A stretch of DNA of 64,000 nucleotides, taken from assembly GCF_002878395.1 (NCBI RefSeq), contig NC_061118.1:4019651-4083650 (forward strand), written 5' to 3'. This document shows, piece by piece, positions 24,934-34,707 of the stretch (position 1 is the first letter of the stretch; the number at the start of each line of letters is the position of its first letter). The position numbers were made by a program, and so were the translations under genes. Source of the DNA: Capsicum annuum (Eukaryota; Streptophyta; Magnoliopsida; Solanales; Solanaceae). The notes under the pieces are model-generated. The model was not told where the DNA came from. It saw only the letters and a program-made list of their open reading frames with translations, and did no database searches.

Positions 24934-26530
24934 TGGGCCATATTGGGGATGGATTGGTTGCATAAGTGCTATACTTCTCTAGACCATTGGACCCTTAAGG
25001 TTGTCTTTAAATTACCTAATGAGCTAGTTGTTGAATGGGAGGGTGGTTCCCTAGCTCCTAAAGGGAAGTTCATATAATATCTTAGAGCTCAGATATTAAT
25101 CTCCAAAGGGTGTCTCTATCATCTAGTCCTAGTTAAAGATTCTAACTCGAAGGTCCTTCCTTATATTCCATCCCGATGGTGAATGAATTTCCTAAGGTCT
25201 TCCCTGATGACATTCCTAATGTTCCTCCGATAGGGAGATTGATTTTGCGATAGATCTTATTCCATACACTCGTCCAATTTTTAATCTCCCGTACAGGATA
25301 GCTCTAACTAGGTTAAATGAGCTTAAGGAGCAATAAAAAGATTTCTTAGACAAGGGTTTCATCCGTCCTAGTATGTCTCTGTGAGGTGCACTAATTTTAT
25401 TAGTATGTAAGAAGAATAGTTCCCTTCGAATATGTATTGATTACTGATAGTTAAATAAGGTAATGGTAAAAAAGAAGTACCCTCTTTTGAGGATAGATGA
25501 TTTATTTGATCAGCTTTAGGGTGCTAAGTTTTTCTCTAAGATTGATCCTCGATTCGGGTATCATCAGTTAAAGATTAAGGAGGTGGATATCCCTAAGACT
25601 GCCTTTCGTACTCGTTATGGGCATTTTGAGTTCCTGGTTATGTCTTTTGGGTTGACCAATGACCCATGGCATTCATGGACTTAATGAATAGGGTCTTTCA
25701 TCAATTTTTGGATTTGTTTATAATTTTCTTTATAGATGATATTTTGTTGTAGTCTACGAGCGAGGTAGATCATGCCAATCACCTCCGTATAGTGTTGAAC
25801 ACCCTAAAAGAGCAACAGTTGTATGCTAAAGTTTTGAAATATGAGTTTTGGTTGAACGTTGGTACTTTTTTGGGGTATGTCATTTCTAGTGTAGAGATCA
25901 TGGTGGATTTGCAGAAAGTTGTTATGGTTAAGAGATGGCATATACCCACTACTCCAATCGATATTTAGAGCTTCTTGGGTTTATCTGGTTACTACAGGAG
26001 GTTTATGGAGAGTTTTTCTTACTATAGCTGCCCCATTGACTAGGTCGACTCAGAAAAAGATGAAGTTCTTGTGGTCTGATGATTGTGATGGTAGTTTTGA
26101 GAAGCTGAAGGATAATTTGACTTCTGCTCCAATCTTGACTTTGCCTAAAGGTACTTATGATTTTATAGTCTATTATGATGTATCTCGTGTGGGACTTGGG
26201 TGCGTCTTGATGCAACATGTCAAGGTGATAGCTTATGCCTTTAGAAAAGAATTATCTGACCCATGACTTGGAATTGTTGGATGTGGTATTCGTATTAAAA
26301 ATCTAGCATCACTATCTATATGGAGTGCATGTGGATATCTTTGCTAATCATAAGGGTCTACAATATATGTTTACTCAGAAAAAGATTAACCTAAGACAAA
26401 GGAGATGGCTTTAGCTACTTAAGGATTATGACATGAGTCTTCACTACCATCTAGGTAAAGGTAATGTGGTTGTTGATGCTCTTAGCAGGTTATCCATGGA
26501 AATTCTAGCTCATGTGGATGAAGGTAAGGG
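24934..26530 (+). pseudogene. Element 3 protease end, reverse transcriptase and RNase H (remnant)
   Basis: It begins with ILGMDWLHKCYTSLD (24941 on), the protease C-terminus, then VVEWEGGSLAPKGKFI-stop. RT pieces follow: SKGCLYHLVLVKDSN, PRIDD-like and IDYC-like segments, the catalytic FIDD at 25729-25740 (both Asp kept), then ILL-stop. Later AAPLTRSTQKKMKFLWSDD (26020 on) leads to RNase H with YYDVSRVGLGCVLMQH (26166-26220) and DMSLHYHLGKGNVVVDALS-like text near 26430-26490. Stops such as TAG at 25966 and frame changes break it into short frames. Confidence 0.88.
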
Positions 26531-28060
26531 GATTTAGTGAAAGATATTCACCATTTGGCTAAACTTAGAGTTCGTCTCTTATACTTTTAGGATAGTAGTG
26601 TGGTTGTGCAGGAGGTGGTGCAGTCGTTTCTTGGTGCTGAAGTAAATGAGAAACAAGTGTTGGATCCTGTCTTGATGAGGATCAAAGGTGATATAGGTGG
26701 GAAGAAGGTGATGGCCTTCGAGATTAGTGATGCTGGTACCTTATGATACCAAGAGAGGTTAAGTATTTCCAATATAGATGGTTTGTGAGAGAGGATCGTG
26801 GATGAGGTGCATGATTCACGCTATGTTATTCATCCTGGTTTGATAAAAATGTATCATGACCTTAAGGAGATGTATTGGTAGAACAATATAAATTGGGATA
26901 TGGCTAGTTTTGTATCTAAGTACATGGGGTGCCAACAAGTAAAGGTTGAGCACATGAGGCCCAAAAGATTGTATCAAGAGATTGAGTTGCCTATGTGGAA
27001 GTGGGAAGTGATTAATGTAGATTTCATTATCGATCTTCCTTGAGTTCAGAATCAGTTTTATTCAATTTGGGTCATCATGAATAGAAAAAACAAAGTCTGC
27101 TCACTTCTTGCCAATGTGGATAAATTTTTAGGTAGAGGATAATGCGAGGTTGTACCACAATAAGATTATGAATCTACATGGGGTGCCTATTTCTATTATC
27201 TCGGATCATGGCATACAATTTTTATCTCACTTTTGGTGGTCGTTTCAAAAAGGTTTGGCAACTAAGGTGAGTCTTAGAACAGCTTTCAACCCACAGTTAG
27301 ATTTCTACCCAGATATTGGAGGTTATGCTTCAATTTGAGTGATTGAGTATGGTGGTAGTTGTGAGCATTTGCCTCTTATAGAGTTTGCCTATAATAATAG
27401 CTAACACTCTAGCATTGGGATGGCTCTATTTGAGGCATTGTATAGTAGAAGGTATAGGTCTCCTATTGGGTGGTTCGAGGTTAGTGAGGTGGAGATGTTT
27501 GGCCCAGATTTAGTTCACCAAGTCATGTAGAAGGGGAAGGTGATTTGGGATAGGCTTAAAGCCACCTAAAGTCACCAAAAGTCCTATGCGGATGTGAGGT
27601 ATAGGAAGTTAGTGTTTGAGGTTGGGGATAGGGTGTTCCTGAAGGTGTCTCCCATGAAGGAAGTAATATGGTTAGGGAAAAAGTTGAAGCTTAGTCTTCG
27701 GTATGTCGGTTCGTACTTGATTTTTTAGAAGATTCGGCAATGTTACTTATGAGTTGGAGTTTCTTCTAGTTTGAACTCCATTAAGCCAGTATTCCATGTT
27801 TTTATGTTAGTAAAGTGTGTGGGTGATTCATCGCAGATTGTGATTATCAAGGATATTAGTATTTCAGATTCTCTGTCTTATAAGGAGGTCCCTATTGAAA
27901 TCTTAGATCGACAAGTTTTTTGATTGTAGACCAAGGATATAGCTTTGATAAAGGTTCTATGGAGGAACCATAGGGTCGAAGAGGCTACTTGGGAAGGTGA
28001 AGAGGACATGAAGTTCAAGTATCCATTCCTATTTTTTGCTCCAAAAATTCATCTGTAAGG
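26531..28060 (+). pseudogene. Element 3 integrase and chromodomain-like tail (remnant)
   Basis: The zinc-binding region at 26806-26945 reads HPGLIKMYHDLKEMYW-stop, then KYMGCQQVKVEHMRP; the first Cys of the CxxC pair is Tyr. The core shows NVDFIIDLP (27016), ISIISDHGIQF (27190-27222) and GMALFEALYSRRYRSP (27419-27468) with the catalytic Glu. The C-terminal part has VSPMKEV, VNLP-type and IVIIKDISISDSLSY, and the chromodomain-like VLWRNHRVEEATWE at 27954-27996 followed by KYPFLFFAP. Confidence 0.88.
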
Positions 28061-28203
28061 TATGTGTTATTTTTAATATATTTGTTTTATAAATTAGTTA
28101 AAGGTAATAATTTGTTTTTTGTCTTAAAGGAAAGTGTATGGGTGTTTGGGGGTTTAATCGTCCTAGTCACTGCCTTATCCCATCATTCGAGGATGAATGA
28201 TCC

Positions 28204-28217
28204 AAGCGGGGGAGAAT
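28204..28217 (+). promoter_or_regulatory. Element 3 polypurine tract
   Basis: The run aagcgggggagaat abuts the 3' LTR start taaaacaccc (the 5' LTR stub has the canonical tgaaacaccc). Confidence 0.8.
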
Positions 28218-29903
28218 TAAAACACCCTGGATTTTGGCCCTTGGAAACTTCCTAAGCTTTGAGCTCACTATGCTTCTAACGACTCAACATATGAGTTGTA
28301 TGGTATGGGTACGGGTCAGAGGACCCTAGTCATTAGGAGACCAGTAAAGGGTGGTTGGGTTTATATTGTGGTTACAATTTGGTAGTACGGGTCGATAGGG
28401 GTGGTGATGATTCGTTTGGTCGGTCCCTTAGTCAGATTAGTAACTTAGTAACTTGAGTTGACTTTGAGTATGAGTGGCACACTAAGAGCCATGAGGATAG
28501 GTTATGAGTCATGTGGAGAAGTCATACATTATCCAGTGTCAATCCCTTTGGATTCTGTCTTGGGTATGACTGGACGATATGAGTTTTATGGTCTAGTCAC
28601 GAATGGGGGTTAGACAGTCGTATGGTGGACAATGTATGGGTGTCCAACTCACTTTGTTGGTGACGACTCCATGGTATGAGTTATATGTTGTGGTTATGAG
28701 TCAAGAGGTCAACTCTTAACCACCTTCGATAAATTTATTGTTTTAAGTTGGGGGCATTCTGGATATTTCCCCTTTGTAAATCCCTTTGATACCATGGCAT
28801 AAAACGCCTGTGGAGGCTTCATTAACCTATTATTCACAATCAAACATTTTCAAACTCTCTACTAAACTTTCTTTCAAGCAAGAGGCTAAGGTTTCTTCAA
28901 GATAATCGATTAAGGCTTTCAAGGGTGGTTTCTCTTTATCTTCCTTAGTGGATAAGGCATGTTAATCCTCCTTCATTGTTATTTTAAAAAGAGAATGTGT
29001 TTCAATGTATGATTTTCATGACATTCTTGTGGTTTGAAATAATGGTTGGTGGGTTTTGGATGTTCAAGGTCGAATAATGGTTCTCATGGTTTAATTATGT
29101 TATCTTTCACGATTTAAGTATGATTTGACATTGTGGGATGCATGTTAATGGTAAATGGATTTTGGGGTATTTTGGATTCCCCAAATTACCTGGTTATTTT
29201 TTTGAAACATATGTTCCCTCAACCTGTTTGTTAAAATTCCAATAAGAATGATTTACCTGGTTATTGTTTTGAAATATACGTTCCCTCAACCTGTTTGTTA
29301 AAATGCCAATGAGAATGATTTGCCACATGGTGTGTCTATTCTTGAAATCTTTCCAATGCATAAAAGGTAATGGAAATTAAATTGGTTTGGTTGGTTTTAA
29401 ATAGTCTGGATAGGCCTTGGTGGCCATGGCTTTGGTTTAGTTGGAAACTTTAGAGTCAACTTGGTTTAATGTTTTTGGTATGGCATAAAAGGATAAACTT
29501 GCAAGCTCTAATTTTGGTATGACAATACAAATGGTTAATGCCTAAACAAAAGACTTCTTGGTAAATGCTTCGGAATGTGTAAATGGTTTTAAAATGGGCT
29601 TAAAGAGGGTTGAGTAGCAAAGTCGTGGAAGGTGCGGGTTTGGGGGGACCGATACTGGAAAATCATGTTTGCCAATGTGAGGTGGTCTTGGTGACCGTGT
29701 GGATGATGTCACACTTCATATTTTGGGAGATTTACTAGTCATCTCAGGTTTTTTTCTCTGGTCGTGCGGCTAACACGTACTAGGGCTCTTTTAGCAGGGG
29801 GAGTTGAACCCATATATCCCATGGGAGGTTTTAGGATGATCTAGCTACTTAGCCTAGGTTAAGGTTTTAAACGCATGGTAAACCAAGGTTCTCTATCCTG
29901 ACA

Positions 29904-29948
<45 letters not shown>

Positions 29949-30545
29949 CATGTGTGATTGCATTTGGTTTTTTTATTTAGTTTTGAATAATGACATTATT
30001 TTATCTTATCCCTGAGTACATGCTAGAGTTCACTCCGCTAACCTTCTTCGAGTTTTGTATCCCCATACGATGCAGGAACCGGCCTTACTACCATTCCTCT
30101 TACTCAATGACTTGGATTTGGTGACAACCTTGAGTCAGATTGAATTGATGATCTTCCATATTCCGAAAGGATCCATTTCATGCTATGAACTTCTTTACAT
30201 TATTTTTGTTTCTTTGGTTTGGTTTTAGCTATGGTCGAAAGCGTATCCTGAATGGATGTTATTAATTCTGGATAGAGGCTTTGTCAGACTACTATGGTCA
30301 TGGGCAGTGTCAGTATTGGTATTGGCATTGGGGTTGGAACCGGTTGGATATTTGATTGAGGTTGTTGGATTATGATTATAGACTTTGTTTAATGTCTTGA
30401 AATAGTATTATTTTATCTTGTTATATGCTTAGAATTCATCTGACATAAGATGTAGGGTGGTTATGGTTGGGTATTGGGGGTGATCTCTAGTCCTATTTCG
30501 ACTTGAGATACCCGACACAACTAGGCCCTGGTTTGGATTGTGTCA
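28218..30545 (+). repeat. Element 3 3' LTR
   Basis: 2,328 bp, starting taaaacaccctgg and ending gtgtca. It belongs to the same LTR family as 62641-64000 and is a diverged relative of the element 1 LTR. It has a cluster of GTATGAGT/TACGG-type motifs at 28270-28690, an internal duplicate around 29190-29320 (acctggttattttttgaaa and its copy about 66 bp later), and a pure TA run at about 29905-29937. Confidence 0.88.
29905..29938. repeat. (TA)n microsatellite in the element 3 LTR
   Basis: About 16 uninterrupted TA dinucleotides followed by tgtatgtatgtacatgtgtg. Confidence 0.95.
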
Positions 30546-30550
30546 TAGCA

Positions 30551-30780
30551 CTCTCCCCATTTGATTCAAATACCACCTTCTTTACCTCCTCCAGTATGAA
30601 AAAAAATTATGGCATTTTTAAAGTCATCAGTGACTAAAGAAGGGACGTGCTTCAACAGTGAAAGCCCAACATCTCCAGTAATACCTGAAAATTGATCTTG
30701 AAAAAAATAATAATGCTTTCTCCGCATCATTTAGTTTGGTTGCTCAAATTATCACCATAACTCTCAACATATAAGAGTTT
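30551..30780 (-). pseudogene. LINE reverse-transcriptase N-terminal fragment
   Basis: Minus-strand frames give DAEKALLFF, then LLKHVPSLVTDDFKNAI, then LEEVKKVVFES, in the order found at the N-terminal edge of the plant L1-type RT (region before the S-G-P-D-G-F block). The frame changes twice. Element 3 inserted exactly within this block; the remainder continues for ~20 bp beyond the other target copy (24861-24882). Much of the LINE is missing on both sides. Confidence 0.65.
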
Positions 30781-31360
30781 GTTTAAGCTTGTAGTTAATT
30801 GGAATCAAGGAATTTCCTTGATTTCGGGTATTTAGCATAAAATAAGTTGTACCGTAAAAGAAATAAAAATAACAAACAAAAAAGAAATCTGCATGATTCA
30901 ATAAAAACTCAAAATAATATCAATTTCAAATCAAATCCTAGGCAACAACATCAAAATTTTTTTGCATCCTTTCACACATACAACTGTATATGATCGTACA
31001 AGTAATAATGGATGTAAGTCCAAATATCGTACCCATATAGATTTTACGAATTGATTTCTAGTTTGAATTCTTATACAATCTAATCAGTAGGAAAAGAATA
31101 GTAAATAGTGATATGCGTGCTTTGTAAGTAAATAAAATTAAATTGTTGACAAGTTGTGAATTAGTTGTGTTGTAATTCAAATTTGAGAAAAAAATCAAAG
31201 GTTGCAGTATTTTAACAATCCAACTACCTCATCCAATCATACACCTCATCAATATATTTCTTGTTTCTAGTGATAAAAATGCATTTTGATGGTGACATTA
31301 CAACATTCAGATATGAATTATTTAGTAAGGCAGAGAAAGAATCTGGAATTCTCTATAGGG
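30781..31360. other. AT-rich spacer, nothing recognised
   Basis: No gene, terminus or clear repeat was seen. Confidence 0.5.
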
Positions 31361-31890
31361 TGATAAAACTTAAAGTCAACTTGTAAAAATTGTCTAGAAT
31401 GATTCTGAAGGTGTCAAATTTTAAATTTTGGATATTATAGATGCTCGTGTCTAGTTTCTAAAAACTTAAGTGGATCATGGTTTCGATACTCCTACATTAG
31501 GATACAATTTTTTTGTGTCGTCACGCAAATATGAAACTATTGGCTCGTCAAAATCGGAAGTTGACTTCGTAATAATATCTAAAATAATTTCGGAGGTTTT
31601 GGATTCAAAATTTTGAATACATTTTAGATATGTCTAGTTTCGGCATAATAAAATGGCTTGTGATTTCAACATTCCTACTTCAAGATATGAAAGTTTAGTA
31701 AAATATACAGATTTAAAATTTTTAGCATGATAAAATTGAAGGCTAATTTAAGAAAATTATTAAGAATGATATTGAAGGATTTTAAGTCTGAATGTTGTAG
31801 ATCTCAAAGTTTAGATTTTAAAATATCAAGTCGCTTGTGATTTTGTCATTGCTATGATTTGATATGATTTTTTTTTATCACAAACATGCT
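31361..31890. repeat. Three diverged tandem units of ~182 bp
   Basis: Units start near 31361, 31543 and 31726. Each contains in order tgataaaa/cgtcaaaa, (g/a)a(a/g)gtcaacttg-type, aatgat-t--gaagg, a TTTTAAATTTTGGAT-like stretch, tctagtttc/aagtttag, a ctt(g)tgattt/atggtttc motif and atatgatttt. Divergence is high. The length is in the range of plant satellite monomers, but three units are too few to call a satellite array. Confidence 0.7.
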
Positions 31891-33083
31891 AATCTATTAA
31901 AAAGTGAAAAAATAGAATGAAAAAAGAAATTATCTTCTAACGTGACCCGGCCACTTCACAAAATCTGGAAACCAATGCATATTGTTGTTGGTATAATGGT
32001 GAGGTATTTTATAGAAGCTAATAGGATGGCAGTGGAGACTCTAGTAGAAGTATAATTGGGTTTGTTTGATGTTTAATTGATTTGGACTATAGAAGAAAGC
32101 AGTAATCTTTACTACTCATCGAGGTTAGGCACGTAAGGACTGTGGTAATTGTTTGCACCGATAAGATTAGGGTTGAACAAATGCCTTCAATGCTTAATTC
32201 CCTAATGCCTCTCTCAACCAGAACTTGGAATGGACTTATCTAATGGGACATTGAAAGCATTTTTCAGCTAAAAGATTTTGGCCTAAAAACTAAAGGCATG
32301 CAAATTGAGTATAAGGGCCCATTTAGGGTTTCTGTTAGAAAAATAGAAAAACTTTTATAAGACGACTTTTTAAAAAGGTGATTTTTAAAAAATATTTATG
32401 TTTGATTAATTTATTTGAAAAAATATTTTTAGTAAATAGATTGTGTTTGACTTATCTTTTTAAAATAATATTTTTGAGAGATAAATTATGAATAAAGACC
32501 TATATTAATAGAAACTTACTATAAAGATTATTTTATAGAGAGTTAAATTTTTAGATAGAATTCATACTTTTATTTATTTTGTTGGATCCCTCCTCCCTCC
32601 CTACATCCCTACCCCGACACACACAATTAATATTCGCTCACGTGAACAAGAAAAAGGGTTCAACATATGAGGGCATATTTAATTCAAATTTGAGCTCCCA
32701 TTTAGTATTACATACTCGAGGCATTATGTTAAAAGTGACAAAATAGTTTTAAAATAAGGTGTAGGTGACTCAAGTTTTTAATAATTGAGTGTAGGTGACA
32801 ATTAGTTTATTCAGGATTAAGAAAGTAAGAAAAGTTTCAGAATAACCACAAGTTTTTTAATTTACACTTTGATCCAATGTAAAACCTAATATAACTAGAA
32901 ATAGAGGGGGGAAAGGCATGTTTCTCTCTCTTTCTATTTATTATAGTTTTCTCTCTCTTCATAATTTTTGTTGTTCATTATAGTTATTACTTTATTTACC
33001 ATTTTCTTCTTCATTATCATCATCTTCTTCTTCATTACCATCTCCTCTTATTCATCATCGTCATCTTGTTGTTGTTGACCACT
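31891..33083. other. AT-rich DNA with a CT/CTT-rich tract
   Basis: No gene is supported. 32665-32717 is a near-copy of 59044-59096 (see that entry). 32920-33077 is pyrimidine-rich with ctctctcttt runs and (CTT/CAT)n at about 33003-33077, which gives chance open frames. Confidence 0.5.
32665..32717 (+). repeat. Direct repeat copy 1, upstream of the mirror-symmetric region
   Basis: atatgagggcatatttaatt, then caaat and gag(c/t)tccc, then gtattacatactc, is repeated with few changes at 59044-59096 in the same orientation. The two copies flank the 33084-58193 region. In the second copy a Stowaway-type MITE begins at the TA of catactc. Confidence 0.8.
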
Positions 33084-33212
33084 GTTACTTCATAGGTGAT
33101 TTTAGTATGTAAAACTATAATTTTTAGGTGAATTTTTCATTTAGGTATATTTTCTACTACTATTTTTTCAACGATGGATAAAACATGTAATATGAATCCA
33201 ACATATGAGTAA
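33084..33212 (+). repeat. Left outer inverted arm (~129 bp)
   Basis: From gttacttcataggtgatttt to aatccaacatatgagtaa. Its reverse complement occurs at 33451-33566 (close pair, forming a potential hairpin) and at 58069-58193 (distant pair). The order gtgattttagtangtaaaa, ttgaatttcttatttggtgt-like, ctactac/gctactgtt, atg(g)ataaaacatgtaa, atgaatccaacatatga is conserved in all three. Confidence 0.85.
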
Positions 33213-34460
33213 TCGATTGCAACATATGACTCATCTATTGTAACAGATGAGTCATATGTTGCAGCAATATGTGGGTAATCTATTGCAACATACAAGTCAT
33301 ATATTGCAACAGATTACTCATCTATTACAACAGATTACTCATCTGTTGGATTTGTATTATAATGTTGTAACATGAATCCAACATATGGGTCATCTATTGC
33401 AATAGGAGAATCATCTGTTGCAATAGGTTACTGAATTGTTGCGACAGATGACTCATATGTTGGATTCATGTTACAAGCTCTATCCATTATAGCAGTAGAA
33501 GATACACCAAATAAGAAATTCAACAAAAATCATAATTTTACTTACAAAATCACCTATGAAGTAATGTCCAAGTGATATATGAACAAAAATTAACCTAAAA
33601 ATTCCAAAAATTTCAACAGGGGCACCACGTTTAAGTGAAACACATGAAAAATTTCATGAAACGGGTAAAAAAGACAAAAATATTATACCATACGTCAAAT
33701 GTAAAAAAGATCAAAGGGACAAACATTTGAGTTCTCCTAAAAACGTTTAAGTTCCATAGTATTTTAATTATTTTCTAATAGATTACCCATCTGTTACAAC
33801 AGATTTTCTATCTTTTTGATAATTTCCAATAGATGAATCATCTGTTGCAACATGTTATTCATTTGTTGATTCAAATTAAGAAATTATTTGTAATAACTAA
33901 ATTTATTTAACTAAAATTAAAGACAAGTCTTTAAGACAATAGGACAAAGATTTGAGTTCTCCTAAAAACATTTGAGTTCCCTAGTATTTTAATTGTTTCC
34001 AACAGATGACCTATTTATTCCAACAAGTTAGTCATCTGTTGCAAAAGATGTTTATAACAGGTTAGTCATTTGTTGATTCATATTAAGCAATTATTAGTAA
34101 TAACTAAATTGATTTAATTAAAATTGAAGAAGATCCTTTAAGACAACACCTTAGACAAGGGGACATACGTTTGAGTTCTCCTAAAAACATTTGAGCTTTA
34201 GTATTTTAAATTGCTTTTCAATATATATCCTGTCTATTTGATAATTTTTAACAAATGATTCATGTGTTGCAATAGCTTAGTTATCTATTGTGGGAGATGT
34301 CTATATATGTTTGATAATTTTAAATAGATGAGTCATTTATTGCAATATGTTAGTCATCTATTGAAACAAATATCAATATTTGTTTATTTATTTTCAACAG
34401 ATGTCTTTATCTGTTTGATTATTTTCAACAGATTACTCATTTCTTGTAACATGTTATTCA
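33204..34460. repeat. CAGATG/CATCTG palindromic minisatellite, left block
   Basis: Many degenerate copies of a ~20-bp near-palindrome of the form caacagatga-tcatctgttg, e.g. around 33215-33350, 33380-33450, 33830-33870, 34000-34070 and 34250-34470, alternating with short AT-rich pieces. Pieces of the ~165-bp repeat (attagtaataactaaattga) occur between them at about 33885 and 34090. Because each unit is self-complementary, the block could fold extensively. It is not a CRISPR array: the units touch each other and vary. Confidence 0.85.
33451..33566 (-). repeat. Inner copy of the outer arm, inverted
   Basis: The reverse complement of 33084-33212 (actcatatgttggattcatg to cacctatgaagtaatg). With 33084-33212 it makes a foldback of ~120-bp arms around a ~240-bp loop of CAGATG repeats. 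Confidence 0.85.
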
Positions 34461-34470
34461 TCTATTGATT

Positions 34471-34707
34471 CAAATTAAGCCATTATTAGAAATAACTAAA
34501 TTTATTAAACTAAATAAAAATATAAATTAATAAGTTCAATTATAGTTTCAATTAATCTCATGGTAATTCACGATCAACTAAGCATGTTCGTTATGAGTAG
34601 AGTGATCAATTGACCAATTTTATTATAAATGATTCAAACTAAGCAATCATTAGAAATAACTATATTGATTTAACTAAAAATAAAGATGAATTAGTAAGTT
34701 CAATTAC
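34471..34707 (+). repeat. ~165-bp tandem repeat, left part
   Basis: About one and a half units: gattcaaattaagccattat, taataactaaa-ttgattta-like, gatgaattagtaagttcaat, then tttcaattaatctcatggta and gatcaattgaccaatttta (anchor at 34610). The array is interrupted at 34707 by element 4 and resumes at 44479. Confidence 0.85.

Larger units (their letters stand above)
24883..30545 (+). mobile_element. Element 3: Ty3/gypsy retrotransposon lacking 5' LTR body, primer site and gag
   Basis: The ends are canonical: TGAAACACCC at 24883 and ...TGTCA at 30545, flanked by a perfect 5-bp target duplication TAGCA (24878-24882 and 30546-30550). Only the first ~50 bp of the 5' LTR remain before the sequence jumps into the end of protease (junction about 24934). 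Reverse transcriptase, RNase H, integrase and chromodomain-like tail follow, then a polypurine tract and a full 3' LTR (28218-30545). The deletion thus removed most of the 5' LTR, the primer site, the leader, gag and much of protease after insertion. Confidence 0.92.

Noticed and set aside
33204..34460. CRISPR-like array of short repeats
   Set aside because: Repeat units are degenerate, self-complementary and often contiguous, with no uniform spacers and no cas genes; the context is plant retrotransposons.
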